NCBI GenBank assembly: GCA_965199895.1
Contig: CBDATJ010000010.1
Coordinates: 266,534-330,533 of the forward strand
Reading direction: 5' to 3'
DNA: 64,000 nt
Origin: Bin55 sp965199895
Lineage (GTDB): Bacteria; Pseudomonadota; Gammaproteobacteria; Pseudomonadales; Azotimanducaceae
Both the position numbers and the translations under genes were made by a program. A model generated the notes under the pieces. That model was not told the DNA's origin, searched no databases, and saw only the letters and a program-made list of their open reading frames with translations. This document shows, piece by piece, positions 37,882-45,548 of this stretch (its first letter is position 1; every line of letters begins with the position of its first letter).

Positions 37882-38403
37882 ATGGAACTATTTGAAACAA
37901 TCCTGTTAATACTCTTGGTCCTCATCTGCGGTTCACTGGGCGCGCTCGTACTCATCCAACAGAGTCGAGGCTCAGATATCGGAGCAGCATTCGGGAGCGG
38001 TGCAGCAAACACCATCTTTGGTTCGACCGGTGCAACCCCATTTTTGGTCAAATTAACAGCGATTATGGCAATATCATTCTTTGCCATTACTTTTGGGCTT
38101 GCCTTTTCAGCCAATGAAAAAGCTAAGTCAACCGGACAATATGACTTCGGTGACCTCCCAGAAACTACGACAGACGATGAATTGTTGGACTTTGATCTCA
38201 CAATGCCTTTAGAGGAAGTCACTGACTCAACCGACGAGTCAGACTCTCAAGACACAACCGATCAAGGTGACCAGCCGCCAATCGAACCAGAAAATGGATC
38301 CCATGACGATGCGGGAGATGAACTTCCAAGGCTTGATGAAGTCGAAGAAACACCTACCGAAGCCTCTGACCCAAACGCGGGAGATGAACTTCCAGAAATC
38401 TAA
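37882..38403 (+). CDS. secG: Preprotein translocase subunit SecG with long acidic tail
   Basis: Small inner-membrane subunit of the SecYEG channel. Two membrane helices (residues 5-22 and about 53-73) flank the cytoplasmic motif QQSRGSDIGAAFGSGAAN. The core ends near residue 80. The rest is a Glu/Asp/Thr-rich tail of roughly 90 residues with a repeated AGDELP, making 173 aa against about 110 in E. coli. The tail is expected in the periplasm. Upstream of tRNA-Leu, as in E. coli. Confidence 0.92.
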   Translation: MELFETILLILLVLICGSLGALVLIQQSRGSDIGAAFGSGAANTIFGSTGATPFLVKLTAIMAISFFAITFGLAFSANEKAKSTGQYDFGDLPETTTDDELLDFDLTMPLEEVTDSTDESDSQDTTDQGDQPPIEPENGSHDDAGDELPRLDEVEETPTEASDPNAGDELPEI

Positions 38404-38530
38404 GTGATCAACCGAGCACACTGAGATGCCTCGCATCAACGAACGACCCATCATTTCCCGCTAACACCCTCAAGTGATTAGCATAACCCTTCATACGGCA
38501 CGGATGATTCATCTTATGAAATAATCGCAA

Positions 38531-38617
38531 GCCGAAGTGGTGAAATTGGTAGACACGCCACCTTGAGGGGGTGGTGGGCTTATGCCCGTGGAGGTTCGAG
38601 TCCTCTCTTCGGCACCA
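38531..38617 (+). tRNA. tRNA-Leu(GAG)
   Basis: 87 nt class II tRNA with encoded CCA. Acceptor GCCGAAG pairs with CTTCGGC. The anticodon stem CCACC/GGTGG holds loop TTGAGGG, so the anticodon is GAG. Its place after secG matches E. coli leuU. Confidence 0.96.
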
Positions 38618-38690
38618 ACTCAGAACGCTCACACTACTCTTAAAGTGTACGATAGATTTAACCGATCCAAAGGTTGGTTAGTGGTATTTT

Positions 38691-38719
38691 TTGCTCTCAA
38701 GCCATCTGAATCGTATAAT
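38691..38719 (+). promoter_or_regulatory. Sigma70-type promoter of the initiator tRNA/rimP-nusA unit
   Basis: TTGCTC at 38691-38696 and a perfect TATAAT at 38714-38719 are separated by 17 nt. Transcription would start near 38726, a few bases before the tRNA-fMet 5' end at 38734. Confidence 0.7.
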
Positions 38720-38733
38720 ACTGCCCAGGCTGA

Positions 38734-38809
38734 TGCGGGGTGGAGCAGTTGGTAGCTCAATGGGCTCATAACCCATAGGTCGAAGGTTCGAATCCTTCCC
38801 CCGCTACCA
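38734..38809 (+). tRNA. Initiator tRNA-fMet(CAT) with U1-U72 mismatch
   Basis: 76 nt with encoded CCA and anticodon CAT. Initiator hallmarks are present: three consecutive G-C pairs at the base of the anticodon stem (ATGGG/CCCAT), an A11-U24 pair in the D stem, and an unpaired 1-72 position. The mismatch is T1/T72 (T before GCGGGG, and CCCCGC-T-ACCA) rather than the usual C1/A72. It lies directly before rimP-nusA, as E. coli metY does. Confidence 0.92.
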
Positions 38810-39055
38810 AAGATGATCATTGTATTGAAGTTGTGGTAAATCAAACCTAAAGCTTAGATCATCCAGTGTTTGCAACTCGCATCGGACGATGGGAGGCGCA
38901 CGCACTTCTTTGACTTGATCTGTGCCCGTAATATGGGCGCAAACTCCCAATTAATTTCGTACGCCGACCAGGTTAGTCACGGTCCAGTGCCCACTAGAGC
39001 TCAAACTGGTTGCTAGACTTGAGCTAATCCCAACCAGTGCAATGAAAGAGTAGAA

Positions 39056-39541
39056 GTGAGAGTGGCCAACAACGTACGTACCTCGAATCTAGAGCAGTTG
39101 CTCAGACCCACGGTCGAAGCTATGGGATTCGAGATTTGGGGTGTCGACTATACCTCATACAAGAATCACTCTAACTTGTGTGTGTTTATTGACTCCTCTG
39201 CAGGAATTACTGTTGATGACTGTGCTAATGTGAGCAATCAAATTGACGCAGTCTTGGAAGTCGAGACTCATCTTCCCACCAACATGACTCTGCAAGTTTC
39301 GTCGCCTGGTATGGACCGAATCCTGTTCAATACCGAACATTACCAGCGAACCATTGGCGAAGAACTCGACATTCGACTTGCTTGGCCCAAAGAAGGCAGA
39401 ACTCATCTACGCGGTCGACTTGTATCTTGCGACGATGAACAATTCACAATAGAAGAAAACGACAACGAGAAAGTTGTTGTAAAGTTTGCTGAAGTGCGGA
39501 GAACCCGCATCGTACCTAACTTGGATGAAATACCCCGATGA
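39056..39541 (+). CDS. rimP: Ribosome maturation factor RimP
   Basis: Needed for 30S subunit maturation. LEQLLRPTVEAMGFEIWGVDY and CVFIDSSAGITVDDCANVS are the family's N-terminal motifs, and LQVSSPGMDRILF is the highly conserved SSPG element. 161 aa. GTG start preceded by AAGAG. The 246 nt leader after tRNA-fMet has a possible extra promoter (TTGACT at 38910) and a GCCC-GTAATAT-GGGC hairpin. It overlaps nusA by 4 nt (ATGA). Confidence 0.93.
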   Translation: MRVANNVRTSNLEQLLRPTVEAMGFEIWGVDYTSYKNHSNLCVFIDSSAGITVDDCANVSNQIDAVLEVETHLPTNMTLQVSSPGMDRILFNTEHYQRTIGEELDIRLAWPKEGRTHLRGRLVSCDDEQFTIEENDNEKVVVKFAEVRRTRIVPNLDEIPR

Positions 39542-41121
39542 ATTTCAAAGAAATTAGTGCTGCAGTTGAATCCGTTTCCAACGAAAAAGGAATTGCTAAA
39601 GATGTCGTATTTTCAGCTATAGAGTCTGCTTTAGCTACTGCTACCAAACGTCGAACTCGCGAAGACGCAGAGTTTAGAGTGTCCATCGACTGGGACCAGT
39701 CACGATGCAATACTTTTCGTGTATGGAAAGTCGTTGATCCAGACCAAATGTTGACCGAAGAACTAGATGGTACAACCTTGGATGATGGGGATGATGACTG
39801 GCGAAACTTAGTTTTCAATCCCGACGCACACCTCACCCTTGAACAGGCTAAAGAGAAAGATCCCAATCTAGAGCTTGGAGATAACTGGGAAGAACCCTGG
39901 CACACCCTCGATCATGGTCGTATCATGGCTCAAATCGTGAGACAAGTGATCTTCCAAAAGGTGCGCGAGGCAGAACGTAATCGAATCGCGGAAGAGTATC
40001 GGTCTAGTGTCGGCAAATTAGTCAGTGGCACTGTCAAACGGATCGGCAAAGATTTCACCGTCGTTGAACTAGGATCAAACGTTGAAGCCATCATCTTCAA
40101 AGATCAGTTGATTCAACGACAGCACTATCGTGTTGGGGACCGCATTCGAGCATATCTAGTCAGAATCGATACCGACAACAAAGGTCCACAACTTGTACTG
40201 TCTCGAACATGCACGGAAATGCTCGTAGAGTTGTTCAAACTAGAAGTACCTGAAATCGCCGAAGATGTCATCGAAATTCGAGCTACTGGTCGTATCCCCG
40301 GACAACGTGCAAAAGTAGCTGTCACCACAAACGATGGACGGATCGAGGCAGTGGGCGCATGTGTGGGTATGCGTGGATCCAGAGTTCAAGCAGTCTCAAC
40401 TGAACTAGCTAACGAGCGAGTCGATGTGTTGATGTGGAGTCCCGATCCTGCGCAACTGGTCATCAATGCGATGAGTCCAGCAGTTATCGAGCAGATCATA
40501 AAAGACGAAGACTTGCATTCCATGGACATCCTAGTTCGTCCAGAACACCATGCTACTGCGATTGGTACCAATGGTGAAAACGTTCGCCTAGCCAGTGAAC
40601 TCACAGGTTGGCGACTGAATATCCGAAGTTTTGATGAAGTCATCAAAGAACAGGAAGAGAGAGAGCAAAAGCTGGTTTCCATGTTCATCGAAAAATTAGA
40701 AGTGGACGAAGATCTAGCTCAAGTACTCATTGAAGAGAACTTTAACTCATTGGAAGAGATCGCTTATTGTGAGATCGATGAAATGCTTGCTATCGAAGGC
40801 TTTTCCGATGAAATTGTTGAGATTCTCAGAAGCAGAGCAGAAACAGCATTAGAAGAAGCTGTGGAGTCTGGCGATATTGATGAAACACAAGCTAACGCTC
40901 CGACCATCGGTCTTGTCAACCTAAAGGGGATGAATGACGCACTGGCATGGAGGTTTGCTTCCCAAGGTATCCGCACAGTCGAAGATTTGGCTGATTTAGC
41001 GATCCCAGATGTGTTGGATTTAGAAATCGGGGTGGATGCTGAATTTGCAGGTCAACTCATCATGACTGCACGAGAACCGCTTTGGTCAGATACATCTGAA
41101 AAACAACCCACCACTGACTAA
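39538..41121 (+). CDS. nusA: Transcription elongation/termination factor NusA
   Basis: RNA polymerase-binding factor for pausing, termination and antitermination. Order: N-terminal polymerase-binding domain (1-155), S1 (VSGTVKRIGKDFTVVELGSN), KH1 (GACVGMRGSRVQAVSTELA), KH2 (AIGTNGENVRLASELTGW) and two C-terminal acidic repeats (LVLI-type EENFNSLEEIAYCEIDE and LADLAIPDVLDLE). 527 aa. The N-terminal domain carries an acidic insertion of about 25 residues (DGTTLDDGDDDWRNLVF) compared with E. coli. Confidence 0.96.
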   Translation: MNFKEISAAVESVSNEKGIAKDVVFSAIESALATATKRRTREDAEFRVSIDWDQSRCNTFRVWKVVDPDQMLTEELDGTTLDDGDDDWRNLVFNPDAHLTLEQAKEKDPNLELGDNWEEPWHTLDHGRIMAQIVRQVIFQKVREAERNRIAEEYRSSVGKLVSGTVKRIGKDFTVVELGSNVEAIIFKDQLIQRQHYRVGDRIRAYLVRIDTDNKGPQLVLSRTCTEMLVELFKLEVPEIAEDVIEIRATGRIPGQRAKVAVTTNDGRIEAVGACVGMRGSRVQAVSTELANERVDVLMWSPDPAQLVINAMSPAVIEQIIKDEDLHSMDILVRPEHHATAIGTNGENVRLASELTGWRLNIRSFDEVIKEQEEREQKLVSMFIEKLEVDEDLAQVLIEENFNSLEEIAYCEIDEMLAIEGFSDEIVEILRSRAETALEEAVESGDIDETQANAPTIGLVNLKGMNDALAWRFASQGIRTVEDLADLAIPDVLDLEIGVDAEFAGQLIMTAREPLWSDTSEKQPTTD

Positions 41122-41132
41122 CAATAAAAAAA

Positions 41133-43895
41133 ATGGAAACCCAAGTAGACAATACCGTCGCTGATGTCGCAGGACGACTCAAGGTAGATGTCAATAGACT
41201 CCTAGGTTTCATCAAGGACGCGGGGCTACCACACGGTAGCTCAACAGATGAGTTTTCCAGTGGCGATATGCAAACGCTCCAAGCGCACTTACTCAAGAGA
41301 CAAAAAAGTGCCGGAGCTAAAACTGCTGAAGCTACCCCAACCGTTGACAATGATAGCAGTGCAGCTTCACGAACCGCGGGTCTCGGATTAAGACCCGGTC
41401 AACAAGCCACAGGTCTAGGTGCAACACTCAGTCGTCGTGGAGGAACTCTCAGCGTACAAAGGACTCCTGGTGCCAAGGTCAAGGTTGCAACCGTACGTCG
41501 ACGGCGATTGGTCAAACCTGCTTCTGGAAAGACCTCAGAGCAAGAGACTGCGACAGAAGCACTCAAACAAGCTACCGCTAAACAAGCGGAGCAGCCAGGA
41601 GAATTAAAGGCTAAGTCACCTGCCAAAGCTCCCACTGCGAAGAAAATTGCACCAGCCGCCCAAGCGCCCAAGCAAGCCAAATCACAACTTCAGGTTGAAA
41701 CCGAAAAGAACCGTCGAGAAGAAAAAAAGCGACGTGAAGCTGAAACCGAAGTTAGAAAACGACAACAAAAACGTACTGCTGAAATCAAACAAGCAAAAGA
41801 CGATGAGCAGTTACGAAAGGCACAAGCGAAACTCGTTGAAAGTCAAGCAGAAGCGGAACGACAACAACGCGAAATTGAGCGTATGCGCCAAGAAGCACGC
41901 GAGGCAGCCGCTCTCGCTGAATCAGAATTTATCTCTAGTGCAAAAAGCGGTCCAAAACGAGGCAAAGACGATAAAGGCTCACGCTCCGGTCGACGAACAC
42001 TCCAAGGTACATCCCTAGGTAGACGCAAGAAACCATCTGGATTATCTCTGGATCGACTGGGGGTAAGACGACGCAAGAAAGCACAGGCCTTAGATATCGA
42101 AAAACAAGGAGGAGAGTTCTCGCGCCCGGTCAAAAAAATCGTTCGAGATGTCGATATTTCCGATGCTATTTTGGTGGGCGATTTAGCTCGTCGAATGTCT
42201 GTGAAAGCAGGCGAGGTCATCAAGACTCTCATGAACATGGGAGAAATGGTCACCATAAACCAGACAATCGACCAAGACACTGCTGTACTGGTAGTCGAAG
42301 AAATGGGGCACCGAGTCAAGTTGGTTTCTGCCGATCCAGCTGAAGAAGAACTCGTCCTTTCTCAAAAACTGGAAGGCGAAGAAAAGAAACGATGCCCAGT
42401 GGTCACAGTAATGGGACACGTCGATCACGGTAAGACCTCACTGCTCGACTACATTCGTAAAACCCACGTCGTCAACGACGAAAAAGGCGGTATCACTCAG
42501 CATATCGGTGCTTATCACGTCGAAACTGAACACGGTGCCATCACCTTCCTTGATACTCCGGGCCATGCTGCATTTTCCGCAATGCGTGCACGAGGTGCTG
42601 TTGCGACCGATATTGCCGTAATAGCGTGTGCAGCCGACGATGGTGTTATGCCACAGACTGTGGAAGCAGTCCAGCACGCCAAAGCCGCCGAAGTACCCAT
42701 CATTGTTGCAGTCAACAAGATGGATCTACCCAGTGCTGATCCAGATCGAGTTCGAACCGAAATGAACGCTATCGGTGTGATTCCCGATGATTGGGGGGGC
42801 AATGCACAGTTTGTGAATGTATCTGCGACAACGGGTGACGGGATTGATGATTTACTTTCTGCTATCACCCTCCTTTCGGAAGTAGAAGAATTTAGTGCTG
42901 TGTTTGAAGGAAAAGCACAAGGTATAGTCGTGGAGAGTAAATTAGATCGTGGGAGAGGGCCTCTTGCAACCGTACTCATTCAAAACGGTACTCTAAAGAA
43001 AGGTGACGTAGTCCTAGCAGGTGAATGCTACGGTAGAGTTCGTTCTCTCATCAACGATCAAGGTAAAGTCATCACTGAAGCTGGACCATCTATCCCAGTT
43101 GAAATTCTTGGATTAAACGGTGCTCCAGTCGCAGGTGATTCATTTAATGTCACCATAGATGAGAAACAAGCCCGTCAGTTGGCAGATGCACGCCTAGCGA
43201 AGAACCAAAAGAAACTCACCTCTCAAAGACAAAGCCAACGACTCGAAAACATGTTTGCGGGTCTGGGTAAAGGTGAAAAACGCATCCTGAAAATCATCCT
43301 CAAAGCGGATGTCCGAGGTTCACTCGAAGCAATCTCCCAAGCTTGCGAAGACATCGGAAACGACGAGGTTGCAGTACAAATACTCGGTTCAGGTGTCGGT
43401 GGAATCACCGAGTCAGATGCAAACATGGCCCAAACCTACGATGCCATGATTTTTGGATTTAACGTCCGACTTGATCAATCAGCGAAGGCCGTCGTCGAAC
43501 AACACTCACTCCGCGTAACCTACTACAGCGTAATCTACGAGCTCTTGGACGACATTAAGAAGATTCTCGAAGACATGCTTATGCCAGAAATCCGGGAAGA
43601 AATCGTCGGTACCGCTGAAGTACGAGACGTGTTCCACTCTCCAAGATTTGGCCAAGTGGCGGGTTGTCTGGTCGTTGAAGGTACCGTCTTCAGAAACAAG
43701 AAGCTCAGAGTGCTTCGAGACAGTACGGTAATTTACGAAGGTGAACTGGAATCACTGAGACGATTCAAGAACGATGTTATTGAAGTCAGACACGGCATGG
43801 AATGCGGTATCGGAGTGAGAAACTACAACGATGTTCGTACCGGAGACCGTATCGAAGTTTTCGATTCACGAGAGGTAGCTAGGGTTCTAGCGTGA
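41133..43895 (+). CDS. infB: Translation initiation factor IF-2
   Basis: GTPase that places fMet-tRNA on the 30S subunit. A small N-terminal IF2_N domain is followed by about 270 residues of Ala/Lys/Gln/Glu-rich linker, then a second IF2_N. The G domain starts at residue 428 with GHVDHGKTSLLD; DTPGHAAFSAMRARGA and NKMDLP follow. Domains II, III and IV end in IEVFDSREVARVLA. 920 aa. The ATG follows a run of A residues with no Shine-Dalgarno, 11 nt after the nusA stop, suggesting coupling to nusA. Confidence 0.96.
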   Translation: METQVDNTVADVAGRLKVDVNRLLGFIKDAGLPHGSSTDEFSSGDMQTLQAHLLKRQKSAGAKTAEATPTVDNDSSAASRTAGLGLRPGQQATGLGATLSRRGGTLSVQRTPGAKVKVATVRRRRLVKPASGKTSEQETATEALKQATAKQAEQPGELKAKSPAKAPTAKKIAPAAQAPKQAKSQLQVETEKNRREEKKRREAETEVRKRQQKRTAEIKQAKDDEQLRKAQAKLVESQAEAERQQREIERMRQEAREAAALAESEFISSAKSGPKRGKDDKGSRSGRRTLQGTSLGRRKKPSGLSLDRLGVRRRKKAQALDIEKQGGEFSRPVKKIVRDVDISDAILVGDLARRMSVKAGEVIKTLMNMGEMVTINQTIDQDTAVLVVEEMGHRVKLVSADPAEEELVLSQKLEGEEKKRCPVVTVMGHVDHGKTSLLDYIRKTHVVNDEKGGITQHIGAYHVETEHGAITFLDTPGHAAFSAMRARGAVATDIAVIACAADDGVMPQTVEAVQHAKAAEVPIIVAVNKMDLPSADPDRVRTEMNAIGVIPDDWGGNAQFVNVSATTGDGIDDLLSAITLLSEVEEFSAVFEGKAQGIVVESKLDRGRGPLATVLIQNGTLKKGDVVLAGECYGRVRSLINDQGKVITEAGPSIPVEILGLNGAPVAGDSFNVTIDEKQARQLADARLAKNQKKLTSQRQSQRLENMFAGLGKGEKRILKIILKADVRGSLEAISQACEDIGNDEVAVQILGSGVGGITESDANMAQTYDAMIFGFNVRLDQSAKAVVEQHSLRVTYYSVIYELLDDIKKILEDMLMPEIREEIVGTAEVRDVFHSPRFGQVAGCLVVEGTVFRNKKLRVLRDSTVIYEGELESLRRFKNDVIEVRHGMECGIGVRNYNDVRTGDRIEVFDSREVARVLA

Positions 43896-44302
43896 GACGA
43901 GTTCGTATCCTCAATCGTTCGACCGCATTCGGTCGAGAACAACGAGTTGCAGAATTCATCCGCAAAGAACTAGGCGAAATCATCAGAAGAAAAATGCGAG
44001 ACCCAAGAGTGGATGTCAGCAACCTATTACTCAATGAAGTTCGAGTCTCTCGCGATCTCGCAATTGCAGACGTGTACGTTCGAATCTGTGATATTGATGA
44101 CACTCAGGATCAAAAGGAAATCATCGAAGTTCTACAAAGTGCTGCAGGATTTCTTCGTAGTGAGCTATCGCAACGTAACTCGATGAGAACAACTCCTAAA
44201 TTACGATTTTTCTACGACGACCTTGATGATATAGCTTCACATATTGATGATCTTATCGATACTACCATCCAAATCGAAGCACAAGCGCAGAATCCATCGT
44301 GA
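43892..44302 (+). CDS. rbfA: 30S ribosome-binding factor RbfA
   Basis: Late 16S rRNA maturation factor. REQRVAEFIRKELGEIIRRK is the diagnostic N-terminus, and VSRDLAIADVYVRI and TPKLRFFYDD are the KH-like core and C-terminal motif. 136 aa. GTG start overlaps the infB stop (GTGA). Confidence 0.94.
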   Translation: MRRVRILNRSTAFGREQRVAEFIRKELGEIIRRKMRDPRVDVSNLLLNEVRVSRDLAIADVYVRICDIDDTQDQKEIIEVLQSAAGFLRSELSQRNSMRTTPKLRFFYDDLDDIASHIDDLIDTTIQIEAQAQNPS

Positions 44303-45216
44303 GTAAACCTTCATTCCGAAAACGCGACATTCACGGAGTTTTGATCTTGGATAAGCCCAGAGGACTGACTTCAAACGAAGCTCTACAGAAAGTGAAGTTG
44401 CTGTTCAAAGCTCGAAAAGCAGGACATACGGGTAGTTTGGATCCGTTGGCAACGGGATTATTACCGCTGTGTTTTGGAGAGGCGACCAAATTTGCTCGCT
44501 TCTTGTTAAATTCAGACAAAAGATATTTGGTTGAATCGAAACTGGGAGTCGCAACAGATACCGGTGATTCCGATGGAACAGTCATTGAAGAAAAAGACTA
44601 CGACCACGTAACCAAAGAGAAGCTTGAAGAAACACTTCAAAATTACAAGGGGACGATCCAACAAGTACCTTCCATGTTTTCAGCCATCAAGCAAAACGGT
44701 AAACCGCTGTATTCACTTGCACGCAAAGGTGTTGAGGTGCCACGTGAACCACGTACCCTCACGATTCACTCTAATGATCTAGTGGAGTTTGAAGGTGATC
44801 GCTTTGTGTTGAACATCAGCTGTAGCAAAGGAACTTACATTCGCACGGTGGTCTCAGATATCGGTGCCGACCTTGATTGTGGCGCACATGTCACCGCACT
44901 CCGTCGCACTAAAGTGGGACCGTTTGAGGACCGTGACGCAGTAACGATGGAACTGATCAAAGAAACCGCTGAAGCGGGTACGTTAGACGAACTACTCCTC
45001 CCGACTTCCAGCACAGTCGATGAATGGCCATCAATTTTTGTCGCTGGCGCGACGGCGTATCACATACGCCACGGGCAACCCGTGAGAGTCAATCAAACAC
45101 CCAAACAGGGGTGGGTAAAAGTCTGTGAAACTGTAGCAGACGCACGTCCGAGATTTCTCGGTGTAGGAGAAGTTTTAGACGATGGACGAGTGGCACCACG
45201 CCGACTCATAGCATGA
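44299..45216 (+). CDS. truB: tRNA pseudouridine-55 synthase TruB
   Basis: Makes pseudouridine at position 55 of the T loop. HGVLILDKPRGLTSNEALQK and AGHTGSLDPLATGLLPLCFG contain the catalytic Asp (in GSLDPLA). CSKGTYIRTVVSDIG is motif III. 305 aa, with a PUA-like C-terminus. GTG start overlaps rbfA by 4 nt (GTGA). Confidence 0.96.
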   Translation: MSKPSFRKRDIHGVLILDKPRGLTSNEALQKVKLLFKARKAGHTGSLDPLATGLLPLCFGEATKFARFLLNSDKRYLVESKLGVATDTGDSDGTVIEEKDYDHVTKEKLEETLQNYKGTIQQVPSMFSAIKQNGKPLYSLARKGVEVPREPRTLTIHSNDLVEFEGDRFVLNISCSKGTYIRTVVSDIGADLDCGAHVTALRRTKVGPFEDRDAVTMELIKETAEAGTLDELLLPTSSTVDEWPSIFVAGATAYHIRHGQPVRVNQTPKQGWVKVCETVADARPRFLGVGEVLDDGRVAPRRLIA

Positions 45217-45260
45217 CATGAACATGAATTTAACATAAACATTTTGACACAGGAACACAC

Positions 45261-45530
45261 ATGGAATTAGCTTCCAAGACAAAACAAGAATTGCTCAAGG
45301 AATTTGGCAAGAACGAAAGCGATTCTGGACTATCAGAAGTGCAAATTGCACTGCTCACCAAGAACATTGATTCAATTCAAGGGCATTTGCAAACCCACAG
45401 TGGAGACAAACACTCTCGCCGTGGACTGCAAAACTTGGTAGCCAAACGTCGTAAGATGTTGGACTATCTCAAGTCCAAAGATCTCAACCGATACACCAGA
45501 CTGATCGCAAAACTCGGCATCCGTCGTTAG
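45261..45530 (+). CDS. rpsO: Ribosomal protein uS15
   Basis: Small-subunit protein that binds the central domain of 16S rRNA. SGLSEVQIALLTKNI and LQTHSGDKHSRRGLQNLVA and RRKMLDYLKSKDLNRY are conserved. 89 aa. ATG with AGGA upstream (about 45250). Standard rpsO-pnp arrangement. Confidence 0.97.
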   Translation: MELASKTKQELLKEFGKNESDSGLSEVQIALLTKNIDSIQGHLQTHSGDKHSRRGLQNLVAKRRKMLDYLKSKDLNRYTRLIAKLGIRR

Positions 45531-45548
45531 TAAGAAAAGGGGAACACT

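Noticed and set aside
41399..41680. Long antisense frames inside infB, nusA, pnp and other genes
   Set aside because: They lie opposite strongly conserved coding sequence, are low-complexity mirrors of it, and have no ribosome-binding site or family match.
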